A stretch of 64,000 nt of DNA, from positions 1 through 64,000 of the forward strand of contig DASUBV010000036.1 in assembly GCA_035763085.1 (NCBI GenBank), in the 5' to 3' direction. Each line of letters starts with the position of its first letter. Position 1 is the first letter of the stretch. Shown piece by piece: positions 16,117-23,799 of this stretch. The notes beneath the pieces were generated by a model that saw nothing but the letters and a program-made list of their open reading frames with translations, did no database searches and had not been told where the DNA came from. Source of the DNA: DASUBV01 sp035763085 (lineage in GTDB: Bacteria > Actinomycetota > Actinomycetes > Streptosporangiales > Streptosporangiaceae). A program made the position numbers and the translations under genes.

Positions 16117-17400
16117 CTAGCCGCGCGGCTGCGCTGCGTCGGCGGCCCGGCCGCGCTTACCGTGGCTGAGCCCCAGCCAGGCGACGATGGCGGCGGCGGG
16201 CAGCGCGATCAGCAGCACCGCCATCGGCAGCGGATCGTGCGCCCCGCGCAGGCCCGGCAGCGGTGCGACGACGGCGGCCATGACGAACTGCAGGCAGCCC
16301 AGGACCGCTGAGGTGACGCCGGCCGACCGGGGGCGCAGGTGCATCGCCAGGGCCAGGGCGTTGGGGCCCACCAGGCCCCATCCGGCCATCATGATGATCA
16401 GCGCCGGGATGACCCCGGCCAGGCCGGCGGAGCGGGCGAGGGCCGCGATGAGGAACAGCACGCCGCCGGCCGTCATGGTGATCAGCCCGGCGGCCAGCAG
16501 GGCGGCCGGGCCGAGCCGGCCGGCGAGCCTGCCGCTCACCTGGGCCCCGGCCACCATCGCGCCGCCGTTCAGGGCGAAGACCAGGCCGTAGGCCTGCGGC
16601 GAGAGACCGTAGACGTCCTGCAGGACAAACGACGATCCGGCGACGTAGGCGAACGTCGCCCCCATGGCCAGGGCGCAGCTGAGGGCATACCCGAGGAAGA
16701 TGCGATCACGGCTGACCGAGATCATCTCGCCCAGCGCGGACAGCAGGCCGCCCGATGAGCGGCTGCCCGGCGGCAGGGTCTCCGGCACCCGCCACCACGC
16801 CGACAGCAGCAGGATCGAGCCGACGACGGCGAGCAGGACGAACACGCCCCGCCAGGTGGTGACAGTCAGGATCCAGCTGCCGAACTGCGGCGCGAGCATC
16901 GGCCCCAGCCCGGTAGCCAGCATCAGCGTGGCGAAGAACCTGGCCAGGGCCACGCCGGAGTGCAGGTCCCGGACGATGGACCGGGCGATGACGATGCCCG
17001 CGGCGCCGCCAGCTCCCTGGATCAGCCGGAAGCCAGTCAGCAGGTAGATGTTCGGCGCCACCGCGCAGGCCAGTGACGAGACGATGAAAGCGGCCAGCCC
17101 GGTCAGCAGCGGCAGCCGGCGGCCGAGGTGGTCGCTGACCGGCCCCAGCAGCAACTGGCCGGCGGAGATGCCGATCACGCAGGCAGTCAGCGTGAGCTGG
17201 ACCGCCGAGGCCGAGGCATGCAGCTGCTGTCCGATGTCGGGCAGCGCCGGCAAGTACATGTCGATGCAGAGCGGCCCGAAGATCGACATCGTGCCGATCA
17301 GGGCGACCAGGCGCCACCCGCTGGGTACTGGCCTGCTGCGGGCCGGAATCCGGCGACGCTGCGGGGACTCTGCTGCTGGCTGAAGGGCATTGCTGCTCAC
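16117..17400 (-). CDS. MFS drug-resistance exporter, Bcr/CflA type
   Basis: Proton-driven exporter with 12 transmembrane helices, 427 aa. The Bcr/CflA hallmark (GPLCIDMYLPALPDIGQQL, in the first helix) and the loop 2-3 MFS motif (GPVSDHLGRRLPLL) are clear; RLIQGAGGAAGIVIARSIVRD is the family's helix-4/5 signature. The substrate is not predictable; relatives export bicyclomycin, chloramphenicol, or cysteine and its derivatives. GTG start at 17400. No regulator is adjacent, and the methyltransferase is divergent. Confidence 0.9.
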   Translation of the reverse strand: MSSNALQPAAESPQRRRIPARSRPVPSGWRLVALIGTMSIFGPLCIDMYLPALPDIGQQLHASASAVQLTLTACVIGISAGQLLLGPVSDHLGRRLPLLTGLAAFIVSSLACAVAPNIYLLTGFRLIQGAGGAAGIVIARSIVRDLHSGVALARFFATLMLATGLGPMLAPQFGSWILTVTTWRGVFVLLAVVGSILLLSAWWRVPETLPPGSRSSGGLLSALGEMISVSRDRIFLGYALSCALAMGATFAYVAGSSFVLQDVYGLSPQAYGLVFALNGGAMVAGAQVSGRLAGRLGPAALLAAGLITMTAGGVLFLIAALARSAGLAGVIPALIIMMAGWGLVGPNALALAMHLRPRSAGVTSAVLGCLQFVMAAVVAPLPGLRGAHDPLPMAVLLIALPAAAIVAWLGLSHGKRGRAADAAQPRG

Positions 17401-17545
17401 ACGGAACCGTCACGACGCACCCGAGCGACAACGCCGTGCGCATCAGGGCATTCCTCGGATTATCCATATACGGGGCATAAGCGAACTTAGTTTTCCCGAA
17501 TGTAACGATCGAGATAGCGTCCATACGGCTGCCATCTCCCCGGCT

Positions 17546-17551
17546 TAGGCT
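17546..17551 (+). promoter_or_regulatory. Candidate -10 element of the methyltransferase
   Basis: TAGGCT stands six bases before GTG 17558, with no ribosome site between them, which suggests a leaderless mRNA. Confidence 0.5.
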
Positions 17552-17557
17552 CATGGC

Positions 17558-18364
17558 GTGCCGGGGGAGAGCGACCGCGTGTGGGCCGGGCCGATGCCGC
17601 AGGCCTACGATCAGTGGCTCGCCGCTGCCGTCTTCCGGCCGTTCGCCGCTGACCTGGCCCGCCGGGTGGCGCGGCTCGGTCCCCGGCACGTGCTGGAGAT
17701 CGCCGCCGGGACCGGGGTGCTGACCAGGGAGCTGATCGCCGCCTGCCCGGCCGCGCAGGTGACGGCGACGGACCTGAACGGGGCGATGGTCGAGTATGCG
17801 GCGAGCCGGGTGCCAGGTGCGGCCTGGCAGCAGGCCGACGCCCTGGATCTGCCGTTCGGAGACGGGCAGTTCGATGTCGTCGCCTGTCAGTTCGGCGTCA
17901 TGTTCTTCCCGGACAAGCCCGCCGCCTTCCGCGAGATGCGGCGGGTCCTGACGCCCGGGGGCCGGCTGCTGTTCAGCGCCTGGGCCGGCGTCGCTGCGCA
18001 CGGATTCGCCGCGCCGCTGATGGCCGGCGTCGAGCGCGCGTTTCCCGACGACCCGCCGGCGTTCGTGGCCGCCGTGCCGCACGGCTACAGCGACCCCGAT
18101 CAGGCGGTCGCTGACCTGGCCGCGGGCGGCCTGGAGTGCGTATCAGCCGAGTGGGTCACGCTCGACGGGCACGCGGATTCCGCGGCCGGCGTGGCGACCG
18201 GGTTCTGCACCGGGACGCCGCTGCGCATGGCGATCGAGAGCCGTGGCGACCTCGCGGCGGCCACCGCCATGGTGAGCCAGGAGATGACCGCGCGCCTGGG
18301 CGACGGGCCGGTCACCGCTGCGATGACCGCCTATGCCGTCGAGGCCCGGCCGGCGCCTGGCTAG
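17558..18364 (+). CDS. Class I SAM-dependent methyltransferase (UbiE/Methyltransf_11-like)
   Basis: Soluble methyltransferase, 268 aa. Motif I is VLEIAAGTGVLT (about 46-57), the acidic end of strand 2 is VTATDLNGAMV, motif II/III lies in FDVVACQFGVMFF, and the post-motif is RVLTPGGRLLFSAW. The long C-terminal cap (about 145-268) is typical of small-molecule methyltransferases. Substrate unknown. Monocistronic: the MFS gene is divergent and the fluoride operon is convergent. Confidence 0.8.
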   Translation: MPGESDRVWAGPMPQAYDQWLAAAVFRPFAADLARRVARLGPRHVLEIAAGTGVLTRELIAACPAAQVTATDLNGAMVEYAASRVPGAAWQQADALDLPFGDGQFDVVACQFGVMFFPDKPAAFREMRRVLTPGGRLLFSAWAGVAAHGFAAPLMAGVERAFPDDPPAFVAAVPHGYSDPDQAVADLAAGGLECVSAEWVTLDGHADSAAGVATGFCTGTPLRMAIESRGDLAAATAMVSQEMTARLGDGPVTAAMTAYAVEARPAPG

Positions 18365-18456
18365 CGCGACCGGGCAGCGGCAGCGCCTGATGCCGTCCCG
18401 GGCGCAGTCCGCCGGGCGCAGTACGCAGGGCCGTGCTGACGGTCCGGCCGCCGGGG

Positions 18457-19533
18457 TCAGTCCCGCCGGGCGGCCAGCCGCAGGCCGCCTTCCTCCCGGC
18501 CTGGCGCGGTGGCCCGCATGGCCGGCACGGTCTCGGCGGTGACCAGGCCGCCGCCGGCCGTGAGCTCGTCGATGACGGTGAACGCGGTGGCCGCCCGCTG
18601 CGGGCTGTCGATCACGATGGTGACGGCCGGGACCCGGCGGGCGGCGCTGAGCAGCCGGTCGCCGTGCGGCCGGTGATCGCCGTGGAATCCCCAGACGCCG
18701 CGCAGCGTGGTCACGCCGCTGATCCCGGCCGCGCGCAGCCGCCGGGTGATCGCCCGGTGCACGGTCTGGCCCTGGTAGCTGGCCGCCTCGGAGGTGAAGA
18801 TAGTCAGCTTCTGCCACAGCGCCATGCCGCGTGCATCGGTGCCGGGCAGGGCATCGGGCCGGGCGAGCAGCTGCCCGTCGCGCTTGCAGACCGTCACCCG
18901 CTCCAGGGTCATCACCGGGCGGTCCAGCACCCCGCCCAGTTCCGGGATGACCTGCGCGATCCGCTCCCCGGAGCCGACAGCGATCACCATCATCGGGACG
19001 GCGGCGTTGCTGCCGAAGAACCGGGCCCGCTCGCGCTGGCCGCGGATGGTGCCATCCACGCCCAGCAGCGCGGTGGCCCCGGCGATCCCGCGGCGGTAGA
19101 GCAGGTCGCAGACGGCAACGAACGCGGGCACCCGCCAGGCCCGCTCGTAGCGGCCGAGGTACACCGTCAGCTTGGCTGTGTCCCGCAGGTCACCGGGCAG
19201 CTGGCCGCCTGGCGCGGTGCCGTCCATCAGCATCGCGCGCTCCAGGGTGACCAGGCCGGGCTTGTTCAGCTGCGCCGTCTGGTCCAGGACGGCCTCGATC
19301 CGGGGCCGGGTGTCGACGGCGACGGCGACCAGCGGCAGGTCCTCGGACAGGGTCAGCGACCTGTCGGTGCGCAGGTGCTGGCGCAGGCCGAAACCCTCGG
19401 CGCCGCGCAGCAGGATGCTGGCTGCCAGCTCGCTGCGGCCATACAGATCCAGCAGGGCGTCGGCGGTGTAGCGGCCGCCGACCCGGTGCCGCTCCCCGAA
19501 GTAGCTGGTCAGCTTCAGGCAGTCGGTGGTCAT
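18457..19533 (-). CDS. Triple DUF190 (PII-like) protein of the fluoride operon
   Basis: Cytoplasmic protein, 358 aa, made of three DUF190 modules of about 100 residues. Each opens with a KLT-x-[FY] strand and a helix: about 6-50 (KLTSYFGERHRVGGRYTADA), 118-165 (KLTVYLGRYERAWRVPAF) and 240-290 (KLTIFTSEAASYQGQTVHRA). Single DUF190 proteins of about 110 aa fold like PII signal proteins and are often encoded beside crcB. The start overlaps the crcB stop by 4 bp, so it is co-translated with the channel. A role in sensing or tuning fluoride export is inferred from context only. Confidence 0.85.
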   Translation of the reverse strand: MTTDCLKLTSYFGERHRVGGRYTADALLDLYGRSELAASILLRGAEGFGLRQHLRTDRSLTLSEDLPLVAVAVDTRPRIEAVLDQTAQLNKPGLVTLERAMLMDGTAPGGQLPGDLRDTAKLTVYLGRYERAWRVPAFVAVCDLLYRRGIAGATALLGVDGTIRGQRERARFFGSNAAVPMMVIAVGSGERIAQVIPELGGVLDRPVMTLERVTVCKRDGQLLARPDALPGTDARGMALWQKLTIFTSEAASYQGQTVHRAITRRLRAAGISGVTTLRGVWGFHGDHRPHGDRLLSAARRVPAVTIVIDSPQRAATAFTVIDELTAGGGLVTAETVPAMRATAPGREEGGLRLAARRD

Positions 19534-19895
19534 AGCGCAGCTCCGATCGCCTTGCCCAGCGCTGCCGCAGCCACCCCCAGCACGAGGCTGACGACGATGT
19601 TGGCGACTGCCCGGCGGCGCTCACGCTCCTCGGCGAGCCGCTCGGTCTCGAACATCCAGGTGGAGAACGTCGTGTAGGACCCCACCGCCGCGGTCCCGCC
19701 CAGCAGCGCGGTGCCCGGGCTGAGCGCCAGCCCCGACAGGAAGCCCAGGATGACAGCGCCGGACAGGTTGATGACCAGCGTACCCAGCGGGAACCGGACG
19801 GCCGACCGGGCCGACACCGCGCCGTCGACCAGGAACCTCAGCACCGACCCGGCTCCGCCGATCAGCACCACGCACGGCCAGATCAGCAGGTCCAT
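19530..19895 (-). CDS. crcB: Fluoride channel subunit CrcB/FluC (second)
   Basis: Small membrane protein, 121 aa, with four helices. Fluc channels work as antiparallel dual-topology dimers that let fluoride out of the cell. The family signatures GGAGSVLRFL (about 13-22), PLGTLVINLSGAVILGFL (about 36-53) and GSYTTFSTWMFE (about 72-83) are present. ATG at 19895. It lies 34 bp after the first CrcB and overlaps the DUF190 gene by 4 bp. Two different subunits side by side suggest an obligate heterodimer. Confidence 0.92.
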   Translation of the reverse strand: MDLLIWPCVVLIGGAGSVLRFLVDGAVSARSAVRFPLGTLVINLSGAVILGFLSGLALSPGTALLGGTAAVGSYTTFSTWMFETERLAEERERRRAVANIVVSLVLGVAAAALGKAIGAAL

Positions 19896-19929
19896 GGCCG
19901 CCTCGCCGGCGACCGCCGGCCCGCCGGGG

Positions 19930-20427
19930 TCATGCCCGCATCCGCACGCGCCGGGCCATCGCGGTGGCCAGCCGCACCGCCGCGTAGCCCGCGGCCAGGC
20001 TGGCGGCCGCGTACCCGGCGGCCAGCGCCCACGCGTGGGCGTCGATCATGTTCACGATCTCCACTTGCATGGTCGAGAACGTGGACAGGCCCCCGCACAG
20101 CCCGGTGCCCAGCAGCGGGCGCCGCCAGCCGGACAAGGGCAGCCGTTCCTGCAGGCGGGTGACGAAGTAGCCCAGCAGGAATGCCGCCACGATGTTGACC
20201 GAGAAGGTCGGCCACGGCCAGGCGGTGGCGGCGTGCGGGAAGCCCTCGGCGAGCGCGGCGCGGGCCAGGGTCCCGAGCGCGCCGCCGGCGAAGATCGCGG
20301 CGATCTCGCGCCGGTCTGCGCGCAGCAGCAGGAGGCGGCGACGGCGCGGTGGACCACCGGGCCCGGCCGCGTAGGTGCCGGCCGTCCGGCCGACCGCCGG
20401 CGCGGCGGGCGGAAAGTGATCGCGCAA
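19930..20427 (-). CDS. crcB: Fluoride channel subunit CrcB/FluC (first), TTG start
   Basis: 165 aa. After a basic, disordered N-terminus of about 45 residues come four helices with GGALGTLARAAL, PTFSVNIVAAFLLGYF and GLCGGLSTFSTMQVE, the CrcB/FluC signatures. The open frame continues to 20595, but that extension is the riboswitch, so translation must begin after it. TTG at 20427 is ten bases after GGAAGGGAG; a CTG six bases earlier is the alternative. It is first in the operon crcB-crcB-DUF190. Confidence 0.85.
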   Translation of the reverse strand: MRDHFPPAAPAVGRTAGTYAAGPGGPPRRRRLLLLRADRREIAAIFAGGALGTLARAALAEGFPHAATAWPWPTFSVNIVAAFLLGYFVTRLQERLPLSGWRRPLLGTGLCGGLSTFSTMQVEIVNMIDAHAWALAAGYAAASLAAGYAAVRLATAMARRVRMRA

Positions 20428-20462
20428 CGCCAGATAACTCCCTTCCGTCGCAGGATCTGCGG

Positions 20463-20531
20463 AGAGGCCATCATCCGCGGGCTGCGGCGGTTCGGGAGGC
20501 TGCGGCCTCCGCGCCAGGGCATCATCTGGCC
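20463..20531 (-). promoter_or_regulatory. Fluoride riboswitch (crcB motif)
   Basis: Read 5' to 3' on the minus strand: a five-pair hairpin GCCAG/CTGGC with an eight-base loop ATGATGCC; an inserted hairpin GGAGGC-CGCA-GCCTCC; the conserved GAACCGCC; a CCGC/GCGG stem; then ATGATGGCCTCT. AACYGCC and TGATGGCCTCT are the conserved blocks of the aptamer. The loop-to-tail pairing (GATGCC with GGCCTC) has one mismatch, which lowers certainty. A further hairpin (CGCAG-ATC-CTGCG) leads into the crcB ribosome site and could be the expression platform. Confidence 0.72.
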
Positions 20532-20619
20532 AGGTCAGAATACCGGCCCGGCCAGGATGATGATCACGCAGGCGGGCGGCTGCCCGGCCAGGCACGCACG
20601 GCGCCCGGCGGTCAGCAGG

Positions 20620-21066
20620 TCAGGCGGCGTGCTTGAGCACCAGGTCGCCAACGCGCGGCAGCGCGGCCTCGACGTGCTTGGCGGCATGACTGCGGACGGT
20701 GCCGTAGGCCTTCACGACCACGGCCCGGCCGGAGGTGGCCGCCTTCGCGTCGGTGATGGCCAGCAGCGCCTGCGCGACCTCCTCGCCGCGCTTGGCCAGG
20801 TAGTCGCCGAACTGCGAGCCACCGGAGGTGGTGAACTCCGCCCAGTAGGGCTGGAGCGCTTCAGCAAGGTCGGGCAGCAGCAGGCCCACGACGTGCCGGA
20901 CGTGCCCGGGCAGGAAGGTGATCACGGTCTTGTGAGCGACCTTGATGGCGGTCCCGGAGATCCCGGACATGTCACTGATCTCCTGCTCGATCAGCTCGCA
21001 GCAGTCGGTGATCACCTGTGGCCGGGTCTCGGGCCCGAGCAGCATGTCCTGAAGCGTCGCTGCCAT
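20620..21066 (-). CDS. DUF6918-like conserved actinobacterial protein
   Basis: Soluble protein of 148 aa, mostly helical, beginning MAATLQDMLLGPETRPQVI. I recall a conserved actinobacterial family of this size and N-terminus (DUF6918, unknown function); this is from memory, not a search. No catalytic motif is visible. ATG at 21066 is preceded by AAGGAG at an unusually long 12-nt spacing. The frame stays open far upstream, but that part has shadow composition. Not obviously co-transcribed with the ferritin-like gene 300 bp upstream. Confidence 0.65.
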   Translation of the reverse strand: MAATLQDMLLGPETRPQVITDCCELIEQEISDMSGISGTAIKVAHKTVITFLPGHVRHVVGLLLPDLAEALQPYWAEFTTSGGSQFGDYLAKRGEEVAQALLAITDAKAATSGRAVVVKAYGTVRSHAAKHVEAALPRVGDLVLKHAA

Positions 21067-21367
21067 AGCTATGTTCGTCTCCTTGCCGCCTGGGGCGCTG
21101 ATCGTCGGGATCCGGCGCGGGGATGCACGTGCGTGAGCCTGGCGCAGGGCAGGGCCGCGTGGCCGGCTCTGCTCACGGCAGGGCCCGGATAGGTTACCGG
21201 TCCTGGTCCGCTTTCTACGGGTTATAGGAGATTCGATCGGTAACAGTCCGGCCCGCAGCCGGCCAGCCGTCACCAGCAGCCAGGCCGGTGCCGGGCGCCG
21301 GATCAGCCGCGCCCGGCCCCGGCCCGGCCGCGCCCGGCCCCGGCCCGAACTCCATCGGCGAAGCAAC
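21067..21367. other. 301-bp intergenic region
   Basis: It contains a GTTACCG ... CGGTAAC inverted pair (21193-21199 and 21238-21244), a TATAAC on the minus strand between them that may be a -10 element for the 21066 gene, and a low-complexity CCCGGCC tract at about 21300-21346. No convincing coding frame. Confidence 0.5.
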
Positions 21368-22174
21368 TCAGGAGCGTGCCGCAGGCCGGGACCGGGCCGA
21401 CGGGCCCGGCGCGGGCTCGCCGAGCGCGTTGCGCCGCGCCGGCATGCGGAGCGTGACCATCCGGCGCCAGCCCCGGGCTCGCTCGTAGGCGTACACGGCA
21501 TCGATGCCGGCGGCCAGCGTGCCGGACTTGAGCCGGGACCAGCCCAGGATGCGGCCCATGCGGGCCATGACCGCCTTGCTGACCTCCCGGTAGATGCTGA
21601 TCTCCGCCATCGCGGTCGTCCGCAGCGTGCCCTGGATGTAGTCGGCGTAGCCGGCGTCGGCCAGGCTGAGCAGTTCCTCGTGGCAGTAGGCGAGGTGGTT
21701 GTCCTCGTCGTTGGAGATCACCCGCACCGCGCGCGCGACGTCCTGGTGGCCGCTGGTGGACTTGCGCAGCAGCTGCATCTGCTCAGCGGCGCGCTGCTCG
21801 GTGACCCGGCTGTGGGCCAGGTAGGTGACGATGTCCTGCTCGGTGAGCTGCTGGTCCCGGCCCAGCTGGCTGTGCGCCAGGCCGACCCCGTTCTCCTCCA
21901 GGAGCATGGTGTAGTTGGTGTCGTCCGGCACGGGCACTGGCTCCAGGCCGCGCTTGCGCAGCAGCGCGTTGAAGATGCGCCCGTGCTTATCCTCGTCGGC
22001 GCCGTGCCGGGCGATCTTTGGCGCCAGTTCCTGATAGGCATCGGGCACGAGTGCCGCAATACGCCCGTTTTCCCAGCCGCCCTGCGCCTCGCCGCTGGCG
22101 GCTATTGAGCAGAAGAGCCGGAAAGCATCGTCGTTTTCGAATATCTCATCGAAGATTGCGCTGGCAGACAGCAT
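21368..22174 (-). CDS. Ferritin-like diiron-fold protein
   Basis: Helical protein, 268 aa. Two carboxylate-His clusters typical of ferritin-like four-helix bundles are visible: HGADEDKHGRIFNALL and VISNDEDNHLAYCHEELL. They would bind a diiron centre. Related actinobacterial proteins are annotated only as ferritin-like domain proteins, so the reaction is unknown. ATG at 22174 begins the recognisable MLSASAIFDEIFEND sequence; the upstream GTG-started extension is low-complexity and rejected. The last 35 residues are basic and disordered. Confidence 0.75.
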   Translation of the reverse strand: MLSASAIFDEIFENDDAFRLFCSIAASGEAQGGWENGRIAALVPDAYQELAPKIARHGADEDKHGRIFNALLRKRGLEPVPVPDDTNYTMLLEENGVGLAHSQLGRDQQLTEQDIVTYLAHSRVTEQRAAEQMQLLRKSTSGHQDVARAVRVISNDEDNHLAYCHEELLSLADAGYADYIQGTLRTTAMAEISIYREVSKAVMARMGRILGWSRLKSGTLAAGIDAVYAYERARGWRRMVTLRMPARRNALGEPAPGPSARSRPAARS

Positions 22175-22337
22175 GCTGAGCACCCACCCCCCGCTGGTGA
22201 CTCCCCCTGGTCCCGCGTGCCACCGACAAACTCTGGACCAACAGTAACCCGGCGTAGTCGCTCCGCCGGCGGCGGGAGCGCCGGGTCTGCCGGCACCCCG
22301 CCGGGGGCAGGCCAGCACAGCGAGCCGGCGGCGGGCC

Positions 22338-22382
22338 GGCGCCGCCTGGACTGACGAGCCTGCGAGCAGGGAAGGCGGCGCC
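22338..22382 (-). terminator. Hairpin after the sugar dehydrogenase gene
   Basis: GGCGCCGCCT (22338-22347) and AGGCGGCGCC (22373-22382) are perfect 10-bp arms with a 25-base loop, 47 bp past the stop at 22429 in the direction of transcription. No T-run. Confidence 0.5.
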
Positions 22383-22428
22383 TCACAGGCACGACGCCGG
22401 GGAGCGGGCCAGTACTGCGCTGGCGGCG

Positions 22429-23526
22429 TCAGCGGAGCGGGATCACCAGGATCTTGTCATCGCCTGGCCGCGGCGCCCCGCGTCCGTCCTTGTTGCTGGT
22501 GGCGCACCACAGTGAGCCGTCGGGAGCCTGAACGATGGCGCGCAGCCGCCCGAACTCGCTCGTGAGGTGCGCGATCGGGGTCCTCGTCGTGCCGTCGTCG
22601 GCGAGCGGCACCTGCCAGAGGCGTTCCCCGCGCAGGGCCGCCACCCACAGGCTGCCGGATGCGATCGCCGCCCCGGACGGGGACGCCTGGTCCGGCGTCC
22701 AGGTGACCTCGGGGTCGATAAACGGGGGCTCGCCGCCGGTGCCCTCGACCTCGGGCCAGCCGTAGTTCTGGCCCCGCTCGATCCGGTTGACCTCGTCGAA
22801 GGAGTCCTGGCCGAGTTCGGCGGCGTACATCCGGTCCTCGTTATCCCAGGCCAGGCCCTGGACGTTGCGGTGCCCGTAGGTCCAGACCAGCGTGCCGAAC
22901 GGGTTACCGGGAGCGGGCTGGCCGTCCGGGGTCATCCGCACGATCTTGCCGCCGAGGGAGTCCCGGTCCTGAGCCAGGCCCGGCTCGCCGTGCTCGCCGG
23001 TCCCGGCCCACAGCATGCCGTCCGGGCCGAAGGCGAGCCGGCCGCCGTTGTGGATGGCGGCATGCGGGATGCCGGTGACCAGGTTGTCCAGCGGGCCGAT
23101 CCGGCCATCGGCATACCGGAATCTTGCGATCCGGTTGTCTCCGGCGGTGCTGAAGTACACGTAGACCAGCCGGTCCTGGCGGAACGACGGCGATACCGCC
23201 ACCCCCATCAGGCCGCCCTCGCCGCCCGGCACCACGCCGGGCACGGTGCCGGCGACGACAACCCGGCCGTGCGGGGTCACCCGGAGCAGGCGGGCGGTAT
23301 CTCGCTCGGTCACGAGGGCGTCGCCGTCCGGCAGGAACGCGATGGCCCAGGGCACCGACAGGTCCCTGGCCAGCACGCGCGGCTCGCCAGGCTGGACCGC
23401 GGGCCGGCTGGCCGCGCCGGACGGCGTGCTGGTGCCAGGCTCCTGGCCGCTGCCGCTGCCGCTGCCGCTGCCGCTGCCGCTGCCGGTGCCGGTGGCGCAG
23501 CCGGCGGCCAGCGCCGCGGCGCACAC
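22429..23526 (-). CDS. PQQ-dependent glucose/sorbosone dehydrogenase-like lipoprotein
   Basis: Beta-propeller quinoprotein sugar dehydrogenase of the YliI/Asd family, at least 365 aa, probably extracellular. Signatures include VPWAIAFLPDGDALVTERD, IPHAAIHNGGRLAFGPDGMLWAGTGEHGEPGLAQD, LVWTYGHRNVQGLAWD and GQNYGWPEVEG. The catalytic His and PQQ/Ca-binding regions lie in the HNGGRL and GHRNVQG segments. The N-terminus reads ...CAAALAAGC followed by a (GS)n linker, a lipobox. The GTG at 23526 leaves too short a signal peptide; in-frame codons upstream read RRLAAIAV, so the true start may be a CTG at 23541 or further up. The start is the uncertain part; the family is clear. Confidence 0.85.
   Translation of the reverse strand: MCAAALAAGCATGTGSGSGSGSGSGSGQEPGTSTPSGAASRPAVQPGEPRVLARDLSVPWAIAFLPDGDALVTERDTARLLRVTPHGRVVVAGTVPGVVPGGEGGLMGVAVSPSFRQDRLVYVYFSTAGDNRIARFRYADGRIGPLDNLVTGIPHAAIHNGGRLAFGPDGMLWAGTGEHGEPGLAQDRDSLGGKIVRMTPDGQPAPGNPFGTLVWTYGHRNVQGLAWDNEDRMYAAELGQDSFDEVNRIERGQNYGWPEVEGTGGEPPFIDPEVTWTPDQASPSGAAIASGSLWVAALRGERLWQVPLADDGTTRTPIAHLTSEFGRLRAIVQAPDGSLWCATSNKDGRGAPRPGDDKILVIPLR
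23449..23484. repeat. Hexanucleotide repeat (GCTGCC) x6 encoding Gly-Ser
   Basis: Six perfect GCTGCC units with two degenerate ones after them (to about 23496). On the minus strand they encode the Gly-Ser linker right after the lipobox of the dehydrogenase. Such repeats change length by slippage and stay in frame. Confidence 0.85.
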
Positions 23527-23545
23527 CGCGATGGCGGCCAGACGC

Positions 23546-23575
23546 CGCCCGCGCCAGTGCCGCCCGCGCCAGTGC
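23546..23575. repeat. Two tandem 15-bp units (CGCCCGCGCCAGTGC)
   Basis: Two perfect copies just upstream of the annotated dehydrogenase start. In the dehydrogenase frame they encode HWRGR twice, which would lie before the signal peptide if translation began further upstream. Confidence 0.7.
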
Positions 23576-23760
23576 CGGCCGCTCCCGCGCGCGCCGGGGT
23601 GCCCTCTGCTGCCTCGCCTCCAGCTCCTCAGCGGCCGGACTCCTCCCCGTGGCTCCGCTCGCGCGCCCGAGCTTCCTGGCTAGCCAGGGGAGGCGGATCT
23701 GAGGTGTGCGGCCGGTGCAGACGGCATGGCGCCCGCTCCCCGGCCCGGCCGGTCAGCCGG

Positions 23761-23774
23761 CCGCGAGGTCGCGG
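23761..23774 (-). terminator. Weak hairpin after the deacetylase-glycosyltransferase gene
   Basis: CCGCGA-GG-TCGCGG, 26 bp beyond the stop at 23800. The short stem and two-base loop make it a weak candidate. Confidence 0.3.
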
Positions 23775-23799
23775 GACGGGTCAGCGCACCGGGGCGGCA

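Noticed and set aside
20428..20595. The longer CrcB reading frame starting at 20595
   Set aside because: This part contains the riboswitch aptamer, and its peptide is low-complexity with no CrcB similarity.
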